From positions 2,046,001-2,110,000 of the forward strand of contig CAWKAA010000007.1 of assembly GCA_963847515.1 (NCBI GenBank): a stretch of DNA of 64,000 bases. The letters are read 5' to 3'. Of this stretch, positions 34,197-43,644 are shown piece by piece. The notes beneath the pieces are model-generated. The model saw only the letters and a list, made by a program, of their open reading frames with translations. It was not told where the DNA came from and made no database searches. This stretch comes from QHXW01 sp963847515. GTDB lineage: Bacteria; Acidobacteriota; Terriglobia; Bryobacterales; Bryobacteraceae. The first letter of the stretch is position 1, and the number at the start of each line of letters is the position of its first letter. Position numbers and translations under genes: made by a program.

Positions 34197-35519
34197 TTAG
34201 TGGCCGGGCGCCAGCGGGGTCGAACTCGGCAAGTCGCCAGGCGGCAACGCCGAGAACACCGGAAAAGCCTCGGCGCTCAACGACAGGCTGACGATCGGAA
34301 CTGTCGACGTGATCTGAACCGATCCGGTGAAGCTGTTCAGCCCAAGCAGCGGACCGATGTTAGCCGCTCCGTGTGCATTTGGCGCCAGATGCAAAACCGT
34401 GCTCCCCATAGCTAGTCCCGCCGAGCTGAGGACGGTGACGGTAACCGTGGCCGACGTGGTGGATGGGTTGGCGTAAGCGATTCCCGTTTTCGTCTCGGCG
34501 AAGGTGACGAATTCCGTGGCAGGGGTAGTCATCGCGTTCACTCCGGCCTCGCCTTGCGCCACCCCTTGCTTGTAAAAACGGTAGAGCATGCTGGCCTTGA
34601 TGGGACCGCTACAGGCGGCCACCGCCCAGCCAGTCGCGGTCGGCGCCGCCAGATCGGCCGTGGTTTGCTGATGCAGGTCTGCTCCGGGCGCTAGCGCGTC
34701 GGTTCGGCTGGAGATCGCCGTCCCGCCAAAGGGAGCCAGCAACGGTGTTCCGGAATCGGTATAGAACGTGGTCTGACAGCTCACGTTCTGCGGCGAATAA
34801 TTCACATAGGTCACGGTGGTCTGCCAGCCGCCTCCGAAAGCCAGTTGTGGGAAGTAATAGTAGGTGCTGGTGTCGAGTTCGAACACGACTCCCGCAATCA
34901 GCAGGGCGCCGGTTGCACTGGTGGAACTACCGCTCACGCTGGCGATAGGACTGTTGGTGCTATCGGGAAACCCCACGCCATCCAGGCTTCCGCTCGGCGT
35001 CCCGGTTGCGGCCGACGAGACCACATCCACCAGGAGCCTGCCCTTCGAAAAGTCATAAGAGAATGGAGTGGCGAAGGGGATCACTAAGTCGAAAGGGCAG
35101 GGCCCGGCCCCGGCGCAGCCGGGAGAAGATGCAGAGAGTGCAGCATTATATACCACCGTGGCATCCGGGCCGACATTACTGGCATACGGGAGGACGGGCA
35201 ACCTATGGCCGTTAGCCGTGTTGGGATACGCTTGCGTGGTGGACAGCGTGATTTTGTACGATGCGTAATCGAAGCTAACAGGGCCCGCACCGGGGGCCGA
35301 TCGGACGCGGATGCCGGTGATCACGATCGGGCCATTAACCTGGCTGGCAATCTGGCCGCTTCCGACAACCTCCTGAAAGCGACTTGCCTTACTTCCCACG
35401 GGTATCGCCACATTGCCCGGCGCAGTCGCCTGAAGGTTCGGCACAACGAGCGCCTGGCCGTAAACTGCGGTGCAAGCCGCTCCGAGCAAAAACGCAGTTC
35501 TCAATCCTCTCACTCTCAC
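34197..35519 (-). CDS. Secreted hypothetical protein
   Basis: From GTG 35519, six bases after AGGAGG, the 440-residue product starts VRVRGLRTAFLLGAACTAVY then GQ, a signal peptide. The mature part is Ser/Thr/Gly-rich and beta-rich, with segments such as GGGWQTTVTYVNYSPQNVSC and TGWAVAACSGPIKASMLYRF. No enzyme motif was recognised. It has the look of an extracellular or outer-surface beta-sandwich protein typical of acidobacterial secretomes. A longer in-frame start at 35708 is not supported. Confidence 0.7.
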   Translation of the reverse strand: MRVRGLRTAFLLGAACTAVYGQALVVPNLQATAPGNVAIPVGSKASRFQEVVGSGQIASQVNGPIVITGIRVRSAPGAGPVSFDYASYKITLSTTQAYPNTANGHRLPVLPYASNVGPDATVVYNAALSASSPGCAGAGPCPFDLVIPFATPFSYDFSKGRLLVDVVSSAATGTPSGSLDGVGFPDSTNSPIASVSGSSTSATGALLIAGVVFELDTSTYYYFPQLAFGGGWQTTVTYVNYSPQNVSCQTTFYTDSGTPLLAPFGGTAISSRTDALAPGADLHQQTTADLAAPTATGWAVAACSGPIKASMLYRFYKQGVAQGEAGVNAMTTPATEFVTFAETKTGIAYANPSTTSATVTVTVLSSAGLAMGSTVLHLAPNAHGAANIGPLLGLNSFTGSVQITSTVPIVSLSLSAEAFPVFSALPPGDLPSSTPLAPGH

Positions 35520-35817
35520 GCAGCACCTCCTCGGACTAAAGATCGCCGGCCAAATTGCGGGCCGCGTGCTCGCTTCGCGACGTGCGGCCTTCAATTTCAC
35601 GAGCAGATGAGAATTTGGCGTCACCCGCGCCAGAGGCAAAAATCCCCATTTCTGCCCGTTATGAATCCGGTGGTTTAGGTATTTATCACTGTCTGGGGAA
35701 GAAAACAAGGATATTCTTGGGTTGTTGATTCAAGCCTGGGGCGGGGGTGTAAAGGGGTCGCCGGCATCAGCGGCAACCGCTCCAAAGCGATACCATGATG
35801 AACACGCGAGGAAGGAT

Positions 35818-36012
35818 ATGAAAGAAGTCTTGACCAAGAGTTTTTGGCGAGATGTGAAGAAGAGTTTTCAAGACGCGCTCGAAGGTCAGCCAGCCCAGGC
35901 GCCGCAGGCTCCCGCCGATGGTGATCCAAAGATCTCCTCGACGTCAGAGACACAATCTCCGGCAGCAGCTACGAGTTCCGCCACGGTCAATCCCCCCGAT
36001 CGCCACATATAG
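35818..36012 (+). CDS. Small protein upstream of an ADOP permease
   Basis: From ATG 35818 the 64-residue product begins MKEVLTKSFWRDVKKSFQDA and continues with a Pro/Ala/Ser-rich tail. GAGGAAGG precedes the start. It ends 12 bases before the ADOP gene, so the two are probably co-transcribed. No known domain. The 298 bases between it and the divergent secreted-protein gene show no clear feature. Confidence 0.55.
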   Translation: MKEVLTKSFWRDVKKSFQDALEGQPAQAPQAPADGDPKISSTSETQSPAAATSSATVNPPDRHI

Positions 36013-36024
36013 AATAAAAGGCAG

Positions 36025-38448
36025 ATGTCAGTCCTCAAGGACATCCGGCTCGGGCTGCGACTCATGCGTGGGACTCCGGTTCCGACGGCAATCGCGCTCT
36101 GCTCGATCGCCCTGAGCGTGGGGGCGACGTCGGTGGTCTTCACCGCGATCAAAGCTGTGTTGATCGATCCACTGCCTTATGCGCGGGCGTCGGGGTTGGT
36201 GCAGATACGCAGCGAATTTCCGAAGATGCGGGAGCAGTCGCATGGGGACTGGGTCTTTTGGAATGACACGCAGGAATTGATCCGGAGAACGCGCACGCTG
36301 GAATCGGTGGGAGTTTACAGAAACGCAGTCTTCGATCTTGCCGGCGAGGCGGACACCACTCCGGAAGCGCTCTACGGTTTGAAGGTGACCGCCAGCCTTT
36401 TCCCTACGCTGGGCGTCTCGCCTATGCTCGGGCGCAACATTCTTCCAGAGGAGGATCGGCCCGGCCATCCCGAAGAGATGATTCTGAGTTATGGCCTATG
36501 GGTGCGCCGGTTTAACTCGGATCCTCATGTGGTGGGCCGGACCGTCACCGTCAACGGACACTCTTGCCTGGTGATTGGCGTGATGCCGCCGGCCTTCAAC
36601 TTTCCACTGCGCAGGGAAGCGGCGCATACGCCGTCACCTTACGTGGAGTTCTGGTCCCCGCTATCCGTGAGCCCTGGTGCACGACAAGGCGGACTCGGCG
36701 CTGTGGCAAGGCTGCGGCCAGGGGTTTCGCTAGCCCAGGCTCGGCAGGACATCGCGTCGATCAGCGCGGCGCTGGCTCATGATTTTCCGGAAACGAACCG
36801 AGATCGTATCCTTCGACTGAACTTCCTGCGCGATCGGACCGTAGGACTCGCCGCGAACGGTCTTCTGCTGCTGATGGCCGCTGCGGTGCTGTTTATGCTG
36901 ATCGGATGCGCGAACGTTGCCAATTTACTGCTGGCGCGCGGGCTTGCCCGGCAGAGGGAAATCAGCGTGAGGCTGGCGGTGGGCGCGGGACAAATGCGGA
37001 TCGTCCGCCAACTGCTTACGGAGAGCTGCGTGCTGGCCGTGATGGGCGGCGGCGGCGGCTATGTTCTTACCACGGCAATGTGGAAGATCCTGCCGGCTGT
37101 GGCTCCTGTGAGCATTCCCCGGTTAGCTGGGGCTCGTCCGGATGCGACGATTTTGGGTTTCGCTCTGGCGCTGGCAATCGTCAACGGTATCCTGTTTGGG
37201 ATTGCGCCGGCGCTTCGCCTCGCCAGAGGGCAGGCGATCTCACTCGGCGGATTCGGAGCGCGCGGCGCGGCATCGGGAAGGCACGACCGCAGCCGTTCGT
37301 CTCTGGTGATAGCCGAGGTGGCCGTTTCCGTGGTGCTGGTGGTGATTGGCGGACAGTTGCTGGGAAGCTTTGGCCGGTTGATGAACACTGATCCCGGTTT
37401 CCAAGCGGATCGCATTCTGGCGTCTGTAGTGCTGCCGGCGCCTGAGCGATATCCTGACCCCGAAAAGCGCGGGCTGTTCTACAAGCGAATTCTGGATTCC
37501 GTGCGCGCGCTTCCCGGAGTGCAAAGCGCCGGGACCGTGGACGCCCTGCCCTTCAGCGGCGAGAATAACGGCGGAATCGTCAGCGGGGCGGAGGGATCGA
37601 AGGTCGAAGGCGAGATTGACACCGTGGGCGGAGACTATCTCCAAACCATGGGAGTTCGCCTCCTGGAGGGCCGGTGGTTCCGCGAAGAGGATATGGCAGC
37701 ATCGGGCGATGCCGCGATCGTGAATGACCTTATCGCGGCGCGCTTGTGGCCCGGCTCGTACGCCGTGGGACAGCGAGTCTGCATCTGGTGTACGCCGGAA
37801 AATCCGAATAACTGGAAACGAGTGATTGGTGTCGTCTCGAGCGCCAACCATGCGGCTCTCAACGAAGTGCCGAAGGGGAATGCTTATCTGTCTGCGGGAG
37901 CGATGCAGACGTCGGTGTTTCTGGTGGTACGAACGGAACGGGCCACGGGAGAAATGGAGAAAGCCATCCGGCGGACGATTGCGGCGATCGATCCGAATCA
38001 GCCGGTCTTCATGAGCGTGCCCATGACCGCACTCATCGCGGACTCGGTGGCCGAACGGCGATTCATTATGATGCTGCTTGCAGTGACGGCAGGCCTTGCG
38101 CTAGTGATGTCCGCGGCTGGCGTTTACGGCGTCATTTCGTACACTACTTCGCAGAGAACGCAGGAAATTGGAATTCGCGTGGCGGTGGGTGCGATGCCCC
38201 GGGACGTGCTGGCTTTGGTGTTTCGGCAAGGTTTCCTGACGGTCGCCGTGGGACTTGCAGTGGGACTGGGGGCGGCGCTGGTAGCGATGCATTCGCTGCG
38301 CAGTTTCCTCGCTGGCTTAGAGTTCGGGAGCCCTGCGCAGATTTGGATGGCAACCGGTTTGGTCGCGTTGTCCGCGGGAATCGCCTGCTGGATCCCGGCG
38401 CGCCGGGCAACCAGGATCGATCCGATGACGGCGCTGCGGCAAGAGTAG
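36025..38448 (+). CDS. ADOP-family ABC transporter permease
   Basis: The 807-residue permease begins directly with the membrane domain (LKDIRLGLRLMRGTPVPTAI) and lacks the cytoplasmic helical leader of the other two ADOPs. The MacB periplasmic core follows, for example GRNILPEEDRPGHPEEMILS, then FtsX segments around NVANLLLARGLARQREISVR and a second set ending GIACWIPARRATRIDP. No ATPase or PadR gene is adjacent; a 64-residue gene sits just upstream. Part of its 3' end is matched by the decayed fragment at 43300-43400. Confidence 0.92.
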   Translation: MSVLKDIRLGLRLMRGTPVPTAIALCSIALSVGATSVVFTAIKAVLIDPLPYARASGLVQIRSEFPKMREQSHGDWVFWNDTQELIRRTRTLESVGVYRNAVFDLAGEADTTPEALYGLKVTASLFPTLGVSPMLGRNILPEEDRPGHPEEMILSYGLWVRRFNSDPHVVGRTVTVNGHSCLVIGVMPPAFNFPLRREAAHTPSPYVEFWSPLSVSPGARQGGLGAVARLRPGVSLAQARQDIASISAALAHDFPETNRDRILRLNFLRDRTVGLAANGLLLLMAAAVLFMLIGCANVANLLLARGLARQREISVRLAVGAGQMRIVRQLLTESCVLAVMGGGGGYVLTTAMWKILPAVAPVSIPRLAGARPDATILGFALALAIVNGILFGIAPALRLARGQAISLGGFGARGAASGRHDRSRSSLVIAEVAVSVVLVVIGGQLLGSFGRLMNTDPGFQADRILASVVLPAPERYPDPEKRGLFYKRILDSVRALPGVQSAGTVDALPFSGENNGGIVSGAEGSKVEGEIDTVGGDYLQTMGVRLLEGRWFREEDMAASGDAAIVNDLIAARLWPGSYAVGQRVCIWCTPENPNNWKRVIGVVSSANHAALNEVPKGNAYLSAGAMQTSVFLVVRTERATGEMEKAIRRTIAAIDPNQPVFMSVPMTALIADSVAERRFIMMLLAVTAGLALVMSAAGVYGVISYTTSQRTQEIGIRVAVGAMPRDVLALVFRQGFLTVAVGLAVGLGAALVAMHSLRSFLAGLEFGSPAQIWMATGLVALSAGIACWIPARRATRIDPMTALRQE

Positions 38449-38466
38449 GGCAAACAGGAGTCCGCG

Positions 38467-38922
38467 ATGTTTTCAACGCAGCCGATCGGGTATGTCAGAA
38501 GTCCTTACAAAGATACTCAGGAAGTTCCCAAAGGATTAGGCGCGAAGCATGAGGCGGAAGGCATCATCGAGATAAAGACAGAATTTGAGTGTGGTCTCAC
38601 AGATATCGAAGGCTTTTCTCACCTGATCGTCATTTGGGAATTCGATCGGTCTGAAGGATTCGAACTCATGGGAAAACCGCCGAGCGACAATCGGCCTCAC
38701 GGCGTATTCGCCACTCGCTCACCGCGACGTCCGAATCCGATCGGGTTGACGGTGGTCGAACTGCTCAGCCGGGAGGGCCCCGCACTTCGCGTTCGCGGAA
38801 TCGACATGCTCGAAGGAACTCCGATTCTCGACATCAAACCTTATCTCTCAAACGTACCGCCGGAAAGACTACGCCGCGGGTGGCTCGCGGAAGCCGAAAG
38901 GCGTGCAGGAGCGAAACCGTAA
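38467..38922 (+). CDS. trmO: tRNA (N6-threonylcarbamoyladenosine37-N6)-methyltransferase TrmO
   Basis: The 151-residue protein is a single TrmO/TsaA (UPF0066) domain: STQPIGYVRSPYKDTQEVPK, GFSHLIVIWEFDR, GVFATRSPRRPNPIGLTVVE and RGIDMLEGTPILDIKPYLS are all canonical. It methylates t6A37 in threonine tRNA using SAM. E. coli TrmO is longer; the single-domain form is common in bacteria. It begins 19 bases after the ADOP gene. Confidence 0.92.
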   Translation: MFSTQPIGYVRSPYKDTQEVPKGLGAKHEAEGIIEIKTEFECGLTDIEGFSHLIVIWEFDRSEGFELMGKPPSDNRPHGVFATRSPRRPNPIGLTVVELLSREGPALRVRGIDMLEGTPILDIKPYLSNVPPERLRRGWLAEAERRAGAKP

Positions 38923-39064
38923 CGGGATTCTACGTCCTGGAGAGCTTGTTGAAACGGTGAGGGGCAGCACCGTCCATGCGCCAGCGATGCTCAACGGTGT
39001 TTATGCCGCAGATCACTCGGCTTGAGACGGCGCTCCCAGTCACCATTTTTCAGCAAATCAAACT

Positions 39065-39322
39065 TTATCGCCAATCAGCATGCTCGTGGCGCCAACGCCA
39101 ATAAGCGCGCTGCTCCCGCGCTCTTAGGCGCCGGTACTCCCGATAGCGGTGCTCACGGCGCTCTTCCATTAGCCAGTGGCGATATGCACGGTTCTCATGT
39201 TCATTCCATTCGTGCCAATCATGGCGGTCGTAATCGTAATAACGGTGATGCTCTTCCGCGAGACCGATTACGGGCGCGCAAAGCGAAGCACTGAATAACA
39301 AGACTGCAATGAACTTTTTCAT
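39065..39322 (-). CDS. Small secreted His/Tyr/Trp/Arg-rich protein
   Basis: From ATG 39322, preceded by GAGGAG, the 85-residue product has a signal peptide (FIAVLLFSASLCAPVIGLA) and a mature part made almost only of aromatic, His, Glu and Arg residues, such as HHRYYDYDRHDWHEWNEHEN and RAYWRWRHEHADWR. Many histidines suggest metal or polyanion binding. No named family was recognised. Confidence 0.65.
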   Translation of the reverse strand: MKKFIAVLLFSASLCAPVIGLAEEHHRYYDYDRHDWHEWNEHENRAYRHWLMEERREHRYREYRRLRAREQRAYWRWRHEHADWR

Positions 39323-39540
39323 AACACCGACTCCTCGACTATGGACCAGCACATGAATCACCAATGTTGGTGACATCTCAGGAGCCTGTGGACTAAGGGA
39401 TGAATTAGCACCAACCGCATGAAAAAATTCGGTCGTCGACCGCTGGTTCACACTCATCGATGGCGAATTCTTTCATGGAATGTTAACCGCACAAAAAAAG
39501 GCTACAATGCTTTGATCCTAGTCTAAACGGGGGTGAATGT

Positions 39541-42500
39541 ATGTTTCGAAAATTGTTTCGTGCGACGGCAGTTTGCTCGCTCGCTGTCTTTGCTTTTGGC
39601 CAGGCCACAACGTCAGTGCGCGGCCGGATTACCGATCCATCGGGCGCGGCGATTCCGTCGGCTCAAGTGCAACTCACTCGCACCGACACAAATTTCTCCC
39701 GCCATACTGTCGCCAACACTGAGGGCTCGTACGAGCTGTTGCAACTCCCGCCCGGTACCTACACGCTCACCGTCAGCGCTGCCGGTTTCGCTACAGTGGA
39801 GCGCAAAGACTTTGCCCTGCTGGTAAATCTTCCGGCCACCGCGGACTTCCAGCTTCAGATCGCCAGCGGAGCTCAACTGGTGGAAGTCAGCGAAGCTCTC
39901 ACCATGGTGAACACCACCGACGCGACGCTCGGCAATGTTTTTGACGAAAAACAGGTTGAACAGCTGCCGATCGAAGCTCGCAATGTGGTGGAGCTCCTGA
40001 GCTTGCAGCCGGGTGTTATCTATCTCGGCAACCGGATCGACCAGAATTCGGATACGCGTAGCGGCGCGGTCAACGGCGTGCGCAGCGATCAATCGAACGT
40101 AACGCTGGATGGAGTCGATGTAAACGATCAGAATATGGGCTTCGCCTTCACCAGCGTCTTGCGCAACACGCAGGATTCGGTGGAAGAGTTCCGCGTTACC
40201 ACGAGCAACGCCAACGCTGATGCGGGGCGCTCCGCCGGCGCGCAGGTCTCGCTTGTCACTAAAAGCGGCACGAACGATTTTCACGGATCGCTTTACGAAT
40301 ACAATCGCAATACCGATTTCGCCGCCAACGACTATTTTCTGAAGACGTCGGAGCTTGCCTCCGGACTTCCCAACACACGCTCGCCGCTGATCCGCAATGT
40401 TTTTGGCGGAGCGCTCGGCGGGCGCATCATCAAAAACCGTCTATTCTTTTTCTTCAACTATGAAGGGCGGCGGGATAGCGAGGCATCCAGCATCGCGCGC
40501 ACGGTCCCGACCCAGAGCATGCGCAACGGCCTTCTCACGTATCCGAACGCTAATGGCGGCACCACCACACTCACAGCCGCGCAGATCAAGCAGATGGACC
40601 CGCTGGGGATCGGCGAGGATTCCGCCGTTCTCTCCTTGCTGAATAGCTATCCGCTGCCAAACGATCCCACCCTTGGTGACAGCTATAACACCTCCGGATA
40701 CCGCTTCGCCGCCAATGAGAAAGCTACCTTCAACACTTACATCGCGCGCCTGGACTATAACCTGACTTCCGATGGCCGCCACAACCTGTTCTGGCGTGGC
40801 AACCTGCAAGGCGACAATCAGGGCGGGGCGCCGCAGTTTCCCGGCCAGCCGCCCTCAACAGCGCGGCTCGACAACAGCCGCGGTTTCGCCACGGGCTATA
40901 CGGCGGTGCTATCGGCTAATAAAGTGAACACATTCCGCTGGGGATTCACCCGGCAGGGCGGCCAGACAGAAGGCATCTCCCAGCAGCCGCAGGTTACGCT
41001 CGCAGGAGTCGATTCGCCGATCGCCTTCACGCGCTCCAGCCTCTTTCATGTGCCGGTGAACAATCTGACTGACGACTTCTCCTGGACCAAGGGCTCCCAC
41101 ACCATAGAGGTCGGCGCCAATATTCGTATCCTCGATAACTATCGCAGCAATTACAGCAACTCGTTCCCGTCCGCGAACATCAACCTCGGGTGGATCATCG
41201 ACTCCGGCATCGCCAATAAGGGGGTCCCCTTTGATCCGGCCATCAACAACTATCCAGCCGTGGCGGACAGCTTTGGCCTCCAGTACGACAATATCCTCAT
41301 GACCTTGGCCGGCATCGTCACCGAGGGTAACGCGATCTACAATTACAACAAAAACGGCCAGCCCCTGGCCTTTGGTTCTCCTCTGAAACGCGACTTCCGC
41401 TGGAACGAGTATGAGTCCTACGCGCAGGATTCCTGGAAAATCACCCGCAACCTCACGCTGACTTACGGCGTGCGCTGGACCGTGCTCCAGCCGCCGGCGG
41501 AGTCGAACGGCGAGCAAGTCGGCCCCTGTGTCGTGAGCGGCAGCGGCTGCACGCCACTTAGCTTGACGGATTGGCTGAACGAGAGCGCTATACAAGGTAA
41601 AACAGGCGGAGCCGCCATTAACGCGCCCCACATCTCGTTCGCCCCCGACGGCCGCTATAACGGCAAGTCCGACCTTTGGAATTACGAATATCACGACTTC
41701 GCTCCACGCGTTGCGGTTGCCTGGGCGCCCGATTTCGGCAGCGGCTGGCTGGCGAAAATCTTCGGCGCCAAGGGGCAAACCTCCATTCGCGGCGGCTACT
41801 CGATCTTCTACAACCATTTCGGCGCCGCGACGGTTAACTCCTACGATGCGGCCGGGTCTTACGGGCTATCCAGCCAAGTCTCGAACGTTCCCGGCACTGT
41901 CAGCGTGGCCAGTGCGCCGCGTTTTACCAGCCTCACCAATATCCCGTCCGTCCTACTGCCACCTGCGCCTCCCGGCGGCTTCCCGGCCACGCCTCCAAGC
42001 GATGCTTTCGCCATCAGCTGGGGCTTGGACAAGGGCATGCAGACCCCCTACTCCCATGCCATTAATTTCTCGATATCGCGCGAGATCCGCAAAGACGTGG
42101 TTCTCGACGTGGCTTATGTCGGCAATTTCGCCCGCCGGCTCCCAGAGCAGGAGGATGTCGCGATGCCCCTCAATCTTGTCGATCCCAAGAGCGGCATGGA
42201 CTACTTCACCGCCGCCACGCTGCTTTCCAAAATGGCTCATGCTGGGGTGCCGGTGCAAAACGTGCAGCCGATTGCCTATTGGCAGAACCTTTTTGGCCCG
42301 CTGGCCAGCGGCTCGACGACAGCGACCCAGGCCGTCTACAACCAGTTCCTCTCCAATGTCGGCAACGAAACTTACGCGCTCTTCAATCTGGACCTGCCCG
42401 ACAGCCAGACCGGAGCAGGCTTGAATGTGCCCGGCCACAGCTATCCCTCATACCGCTTCTATCATGATCAGTATTCCGCGCTCTATAGCTGGCGCAACAT

Positions 42501-43269
42501 TGGCAAGTCGGACTACAACGCCCTGCAGGTGACGTTGCACAAGCGCTTCAGTAACGGACTGCAAGGCGATTTCAATTACACCTGGTCGAAATCCTTCGAT
42601 TGGACCTCTCAAGCCGAGCGCATTCCGACTTCCGGCGGCAACAACGGCGCTCAGATCATGAACACCTGGGATCCGTCTCAGCTCCGCGGCGTATCGGATT
42701 TTGACGCGACGCATCAAATCAACGCGAACTGGATCTTCGAGCTTCCTTTCGGCAAGAGCCGTCACTTCGCCTCTAGCATCAACCCGTGGCTCAATACCCT
42801 CATCGGCGGCTGGCAGTTGAACGGCTTGTTTCGGTGGACGAGCGGTCTGCCGTGGACGGTTGATGAAGGCTCGACATGGCCCACGAACTGGGATGAAGAG
42901 GGCTGGGCGATCTTTCAGGGTCCGCTTACGGGCGCAAATCTCAAGCGCGGCAGCGGCCCAAACGCCTTCGCCAATCCGCAGGCCGTGTTCAACGCCTTTC
43001 GAGTCGACTACCCCGGCGAATCCGGCACGCGCAACCCTCTGCGTGGCGACGGATACTTCGGCATCGACGCCGGACTGGCCAAGGTTTTTCAGCCTGTCGA
43101 GCGCGTGAAACTACGCCTCCGCTGGGATGTTTTCAACGTCACCAACTCTGTGCGGTTTGACGTAGGTTCTATCGGCAACCGTCTGGATTCACCAAACAAC
43201 TTCGGCGTCTACACCCAAACGCTGACCAATCCACGGGTTATGCAGGTTGCGCTGCGCGTGGAATTCTAG
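39541..43269 (+). CDS. TonB-dependent receptor with carboxypeptidase-regulatory-like domain (Oar-like)
   Basis: The 1242-residue outer-membrane protein has a signal peptide, an N-terminal Ig-like CarboxypepD_reg domain (VRGRITDPSGAAIPSAQVQL, then EGSYELLQLPPGTYTLTVSA) and a plug domain (VVELLSLQPGVIY, GVRSDQSNVTLDGVDVNDQN, then FRVTTSNANADAGRSAGAQV). The rest is a long beta-barrel with repeated aromatic strands, ending in VMQVALRVEF, a final strand with C-terminal Phe. Acidobacteria carry many such receptors; the ligand is unknown. No partner SusD gene is present. Confidence 0.93.
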   Translation: MFRKLFRATAVCSLAVFAFGQATTSVRGRITDPSGAAIPSAQVQLTRTDTNFSRHTVANTEGSYELLQLPPGTYTLTVSAAGFATVERKDFALLVNLPATADFQLQIASGAQLVEVSEALTMVNTTDATLGNVFDEKQVEQLPIEARNVVELLSLQPGVIYLGNRIDQNSDTRSGAVNGVRSDQSNVTLDGVDVNDQNMGFAFTSVLRNTQDSVEEFRVTTSNANADAGRSAGAQVSLVTKSGTNDFHGSLYEYNRNTDFAANDYFLKTSELASGLPNTRSPLIRNVFGGALGGRIIKNRLFFFFNYEGRRDSEASSIARTVPTQSMRNGLLTYPNANGGTTTLTAAQIKQMDPLGIGEDSAVLSLLNSYPLPNDPTLGDSYNTSGYRFAANEKATFNTYIARLDYNLTSDGRHNLFWRGNLQGDNQGGAPQFPGQPPSTARLDNSRGFATGYTAVLSANKVNTFRWGFTRQGGQTEGISQQPQVTLAGVDSPIAFTRSSLFHVPVNNLTDDFSWTKGSHTIEVGANIRILDNYRSNYSNSFPSANINLGWIIDSGIANKGVPFDPAINNYPAVADSFGLQYDNILMTLAGIVTEGNAIYNYNKNGQPLAFGSPLKRDFRWNEYESYAQDSWKITRNLTLTYGVRWTVLQPPAESNGEQVGPCVVSGSGCTPLSLTDWLNESAIQGKTGGAAINAPHISFAPDGRYNGKSDLWNYEYHDFAPRVAVAWAPDFGSGWLAKIFGAKGQTSIRGGYSIFYNHFGAATVNSYDAAGSYGLSSQVSNVPGTVSVASAPRFTSLTNIPSVLLPPAPPGGFPATPPSDAFAISWGLDKGMQTPYSHAINFSISREIRKDVVLDVAYVGNFARRLPEQEDVAMPLNLVDPKSGMDYFTAATLLSKMAHAGVPVQNVQPIAYWQNLFGPLASGSTTATQAVYNQFLSNVGNETYALFNLDLPDSQTGAGLNVPGHSYPSYRFYHDQYSALYSWRNIGKSDYNALQVTLHKRFSNGLQGDFNYTWSKSFDWTSQAERIPTSGGNNGAQIMNTWDPSQLRGVSDFDATHQINANWIFELPFGKSRHFASSINPWLNTLIGGWQLNGLFRWTSGLPWTVDEGSTWPTNWDEEGWAIFQGPLTGANLKRGSGPNAFANPQAVFNAFRVDYPGESGTRNPLRGDGYFGIDAGLAKVFQPVERVKLRLRWDVFNVTNSVRFDVGSIGNRLDSPNNFGVYTQTLTNPRVMQVALRVEF

Positions 43270-43299
43270 CTTCAGCGCATAGCGCAATAGCACAACCTG

Positions 43300-43400
43300 C
43301 TGGCGGCGCGTGCGATGCCCCGTGACGTTCGGGAAGCCCGCGCACATTTGAGTTGCAACCGGTTTTGGTCGCGTTGTCTGCGGAGATCGCATGTCCCGCG
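43300..43400 (+). pseudogene. Decayed ADOP permease 3' fragment
   Basis: GCGATGCCCCGTGACGTT near 43312 matches the ADOP gene at about 38190, and the following GGGAAGCCCGCGCACATTTG then GCAACCGGTTTTGGTCGCGT matches 38328-38375, with the roughly 130 bases between them deleted. Indels destroy the frame. This is a remnant of a fourth ADOP copy. The rest of the 43270-43644 interval shows nothing convincing. Confidence 0.65.
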
Positions 43401-43644
43401 TGAGTTGTGGGCAGAGGTTCCGCGAATCGGTCAATGATCACATCGGCGCCAAACTGACGGTCGTGAGTAAAGCGTTCTATTGCAACCAAACCAGAATCGC
43501 CGTGTACGGACCAGTACTCAGGGTAGCGTGGCAGGGGCCGGTGAATGACTTCAACGCCACTGCACCGTGTAACACTAAGGGTGGCGGCCGCATCTCACGC
43601 GCAAGTGGTCAAGGACTCCGCGCCCCCTGGATTACGACTCCCTA

